A model generated the notes under the pieces. That model was given only the letters and a program-made list of their open reading frames with translations, did no database searches and was not told the DNA's origin. Position numbers and translations under genes: made by a program. DNA of 8,793 nucleotides. It comes from Planctomycetota bacterium. GTDB lineage: Bacteria; Planctomycetota; PLA2; JAEUHO01. This document shows positions 6,677 through 8,793 of this stretch, piece by piece. The DNA is taken from NCBI GenBank assembly GCA_024639415.1, contig JAHEIK010000138.1, positions 1 through 8,793 on the forward strand. The letters are read 5' to 3'. Within the stretch, counting starts at the first letter, position 1; every line of letters starts with the position of its first letter.

Positions 6677-8793
6677 ATGCGCCGAGCGACGAGCCTGCTG
6701 CTGCTTCTCCTCCTCGCCGCGCCCGGCGCCCACGCCGAGGAAGAAGGCAAGGCGGCGCTTCCCAAGCGACTGACGGAGGCTCAGGCTGCTCGGCTTGTCG
6801 CCGAGGCGCACGAGGCCGGTGACAAGGCGCGCGTAGAGGCGATCGCGAAGCGGGAGACGCCCGACCCGTGGCTCGTCGCCGACCGCCTGTGCCTAGCCGG
6901 CAAGGCCGCAGCGGCCAGCGCCTTCGCGCGGGCGGGGCTCAGGCCCGCGACCGCCAAGCTGGCTGCGTACCTCGAGACGGAGGCGGCCCGAGCCGAGGAC
7001 ACGGAAGCGCGCAAGATCCTCGGCGTGATGGCGAAGAGCTACGCAGCAGGCAGCATGGAAGCGGTCGTCGCGTCTGCCGCGGCGCTGCGCGGGCGCGTCG
7101 ATACGGTCACGCGCGTACGCATCCTCTACGTCGAGGGACTCGCGCTCCTGCGGCTCGGACGCACGGCCGAGGCTGCGCGCAAGCTCGGCGCCACCGCACG
7201 CGCCGCCGGAGACCTGGGCTGGCTGGCCGTAGCCATCGAGGCCTACGGCCTCGGTGCTCAGGCCGCGTTCCAGCAGGCAGACTGGAACACCGCGCTTGCC
7301 GCGCTGCGGAGCAGCGAGACGCTGCTGACCCGCCTGGGGCAGGCCCAGAATGCGGCGCGCACGCGCGGCATGATCGGTCTCGTCCAGGAGAAGCTCGGTG
7401 CGTACGACGCCGCACTCGCGGCCCAGTCGAGTGCCTTGGCTGCCCTGCGGGAGGCGCGGGACGAAGTCGGCGTGGGTACGGCCCTGGGCAACCTCGGCAT
7501 CGTCTACTTGCGTATCGGAGCCTACGAGAAGGCGCTGGGCGTTCTGCACGAGGCCCTCGGCATCTGGGAGAGCCGGGCCCACCCGGGTGGTGTCGCGACG
7601 ACGCTCGGCCGCATCGCGGTGGCGCAGGAGAAACAGGGCTGGTTCGCTGAAGCGCTCGAGACACACAAGCGCGTGCTGGCGATGCAGGAGCAAGCGAAGG
7701 ACCGGGCCGGCATGGTGCGCACGCGCGCGAACATGGGGAACGTCCTCATCGGGCTCGGCGACTTCCCGCAAGCCCTGCGCATCCAGGAGGAGGTCTTGGC
7801 CGCGAAGCGGGAGCTGAAGGACCGTCCAGGCGAAGCGACGGCGCAGAGCAACCTCGGGGTGGTCTGCCTCTCCATGGGCGACTACCCAGGTGCCTTGCGA
7901 ATGCACCGGCGGGCCCTGGAGCTGCGCAGAGTGCTCGCCGACCGGCACGGTGAAGCCAACTCGCTTGCCAACATCGGCGCGACCCTGCTCGAGATGGGCG
8001 ACTACGCCGGCGCCCTACGCAAGCAGGGAGAGGCCCTCGCGCTGCAACAGCAGATCGGCGACCGCCCAGGCGAGGCCACCACCCTCGGCAACCTCGGCCG
8101 CCTGTACATGGAACTGGGTGACTACGAGACGGCGACGAGGAAGCTGGACGCATGCGGCGGCATCTGGGAGGTGCTCCAGAATCGAGCGGGCATCGGCTGG
8201 GCCCTCAGCGAACTGGGGGTGGCGAAGCAGCGGGCCGGTGAACTCGACGATGCCCTGCAGATCCAGCGGCGGGCGCTGGCGCTGCGTGAGGGCGTAGGGG
8301 ATCAGGCGGGCGCAGCCATGTGCCTGCTGCGGATCGGTTCGCTGCAGCGCCGGCTCGGTCGGGGCGCAGCGGCCTTGAAGTCCTTGCGGGCTGCGCTGGT
8401 CCAAGCGGAAGCGCTCAGCGACAGCGATGTGGAGGCTCGCGCCCACGGACAGCTGGGCTTGACCCAGCTGAGCATGGGACATGCCGCGGCCGCGCTGCCG
8501 CTGCTCGAGGAGTGCGTGCGCCTAGCGCGAGAACTGCGCATGACGCCTGTCCTGGTGCGCTTCCAAGGCCCGCTCGCCCGGCTGCGCCTGGACCTGGGGG
8601 ATCCCGGTCGCGCGCTCACGGAAGCCAAGTCCGCCGTGCGCGATCTCGAAGACCTGCTCGGTGGCCTGGGCGAGGAGGAGGGCGCCGCGGCGCGCGAGCG
8701 CTACGCGGACGTCTTCGATGTGGGCGCGCTCGCGGCACTGCGGTTGGACGAGCCGGCCGAGGCGTTCACACTCCTGGAGAGCGGGCGCGCCGG
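6677..8793 (+). CDS. Exported TPR-repeat protein, probable TPR-CHAT protease (partial, runs off right edge)
   Basis: The frame is open from the ATG at 6677 to the window end: 705 codons, no stop. Residues 1-20 form a Sec signal peptide: MRR, a seven-leucine core, then a signal peptidase I site A-H-A before E21. Residues about 21-226 are helical and alanine-rich, with TPR-like segments near 140-226. Ten contiguous 40-residue TPR units occupy 227-626, with the pattern A-x2-L-x-N-L-G-x7-G-D-Y-x2-A-L-x5-AL-x6-DR-x-GE. A further helical region (627-705) ends AFTLLESGRAG, which resembles the helix just before CHAT domains (AF-LLE-xRAR). CHAT is a caspase-like cysteine peptidase fold that often follows such TPRs in cyanobacteria, Planctomycetota and Myxococcota; the domain itself would lie beyond the edge, so it is inferred. 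The TPRs probably bind a protein partner in the periplasm or outside the cell. Alternatives are a TPR-only scaffold or a sensor. Confidence 0.85.
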   Translation, partial: MRRATSLLLLLLLAAPGAHAEEEGKAALPKRLTEAQAARLVAEAHEAGDKARVEAIAKRETPDPWLVADRLCLAGKAAAASAFARAGLRPATAKLAAYLETEAARAEDTEARKILGVMAKSYAAGSMEAVVASAAALRGRVDTVTRVRILYVEGLALLRLGRTAEAARKLGATARAAGDLGWLAVAIEAYGLGAQAAFQQADWNTALAALRSSETLLTRLGQAQNAARTRGMIGLVQEKLGAYDAALAAQSSALAALREARDEVGVGTALGNLGIVYLRIGAYEKALGVLHEALGIWESRAHPGGVATTLGRIAVAQEKQGWFAEALETHKRVLAMQEQAKDRAGMVRTRANMGNVLIGLGDFPQALRIQEEVLAAKRELKDRPGEATAQSNLGVVCLSMGDYPGALRMHRRALELRRVLADRHGEANSLANIGATLLEMGDYAGALRKQGEALALQQQIGDRPGEATTLGNLGRLYMELGDYETATRKLDACGGIWEVLQNRAGIGWALSELGVAKQRAGELDDALQIQRRALALREGVGDQAGAAMCLLRIGSLQRRLGRGAAALKSLRAALVQAEALSDSDVEARAHGQLGLTQLSMGHAAAALPLLEECVRLARELRMTPVLVRFQGPLARLRLDLGDPGRALTEAKSAVRDLEDLLGGLGEEEGAAARERYADVFDVGALAALRLDEPAEAFTLLESGRA
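7355..8554 (+). repeat. Tandem array of ten 120-bp TPR-coding units
   Basis: Units begin at 7355, 7475, 7595, 7715, 7835, 7955, 8075, 8195, 8315 and 8435, each exactly 120 bp with no insertion or deletion between them. Units 4 to 7 are the most regular, sharing GD[FY], DR..GE and N-[LMI]-G; units 9 and 10 have drifted and lost the aromatic residue after the G-D position. The longer 40-residue unit is typical of TPRs linked to CHAT and other signalling domains, rather than the 34-residue classical TPR. Confidence 0.85.

Noticed and set aside
6893..7948. A 351-codon minus-strand open frame within the TPR gene
   Set aside because: The plus-strand frame has a signal peptide, Shine-Dalgarno and ten in-register TPR units; the antisense frame only mirrors the repeat.
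7355..8554. The regular 120-bp array as a CRISPR or noncoding tandem repeat
   Set aside because: The repeats are diverged at DNA level but keep codon frame and TPR residues, which is protein-level selection; there are no identical repeats with unique spacers.

Overview
The window is very GC-rich, with codon third positions dominated by G and C. Cell-envelope features point to a Gram-negative-type bacterium: a lipobox lipoprotein with a poly-glycine linker, a YbeD/DUF493 protein, and a signal-peptide-bearing TPR protein of the kind that usually ends in a CHAT protease. Planctomycetota or Myxococcota-like lineages fit best, but this is inferred from gene style, not from a marker gene.

Layout. 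(1) At the left edge, on the minus strand, a two-helix membrane protein (121-387) is followed after 33 nt by the first 29 codons of a gene starting with GTG at 87. That fragment resembles the N-terminus of LarB (nickel-pincer cofactor synthesis) and runs off the window. (2) Positions 388-646 are a divergent intergenic region carrying a 40-bp nested palindrome-like element (526-565). (3) On the plus strand, 647-904 encodes a small DUF493/YbeD-family protein. (4) Its stop codon shares a CTAG palindrome with the stop of a very large convergent minus-strand gene (901-5607, 1568 aa). This is a DUF4011-type superfamily 1 (UPF1-like) helicase with a Vsr/MTES_1575-type nuclease-like domain and C-terminal winged-helix-like domains. 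(5) Upstream of it on the same strand, 122 bp away, is a secreted lipoprotein (5730-6494) made of two diverged repeats. (6) A 182-bp divergent region (6495-6676) leads to a plus-strand gene starting at 6677 that stays open to the right edge. It encodes a signal peptide, an alpha-helical N-terminal region, and ten contiguous TPR units of exactly 40 residues, then a region resembling the linker before CHAT caspase-like domains.

How the genes work together. No tight multi-gene operon is visible apart from the possible membrane protein-larB pair. The helicase-nuclease is the strongest candidate for a genome-conflict (anti-phage or anti-plasmid) function, but no canonical defence neighbour is present and it may act alone. 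The TPR-CHAT-like protein is predicted to be exported, so it is unlikely to partner directly with the cytoplasmic helicase. The lipoprotein and the TPR protein are divergent neighbours and both are predicted to be exported; a shared envelope role is possible but unproven.
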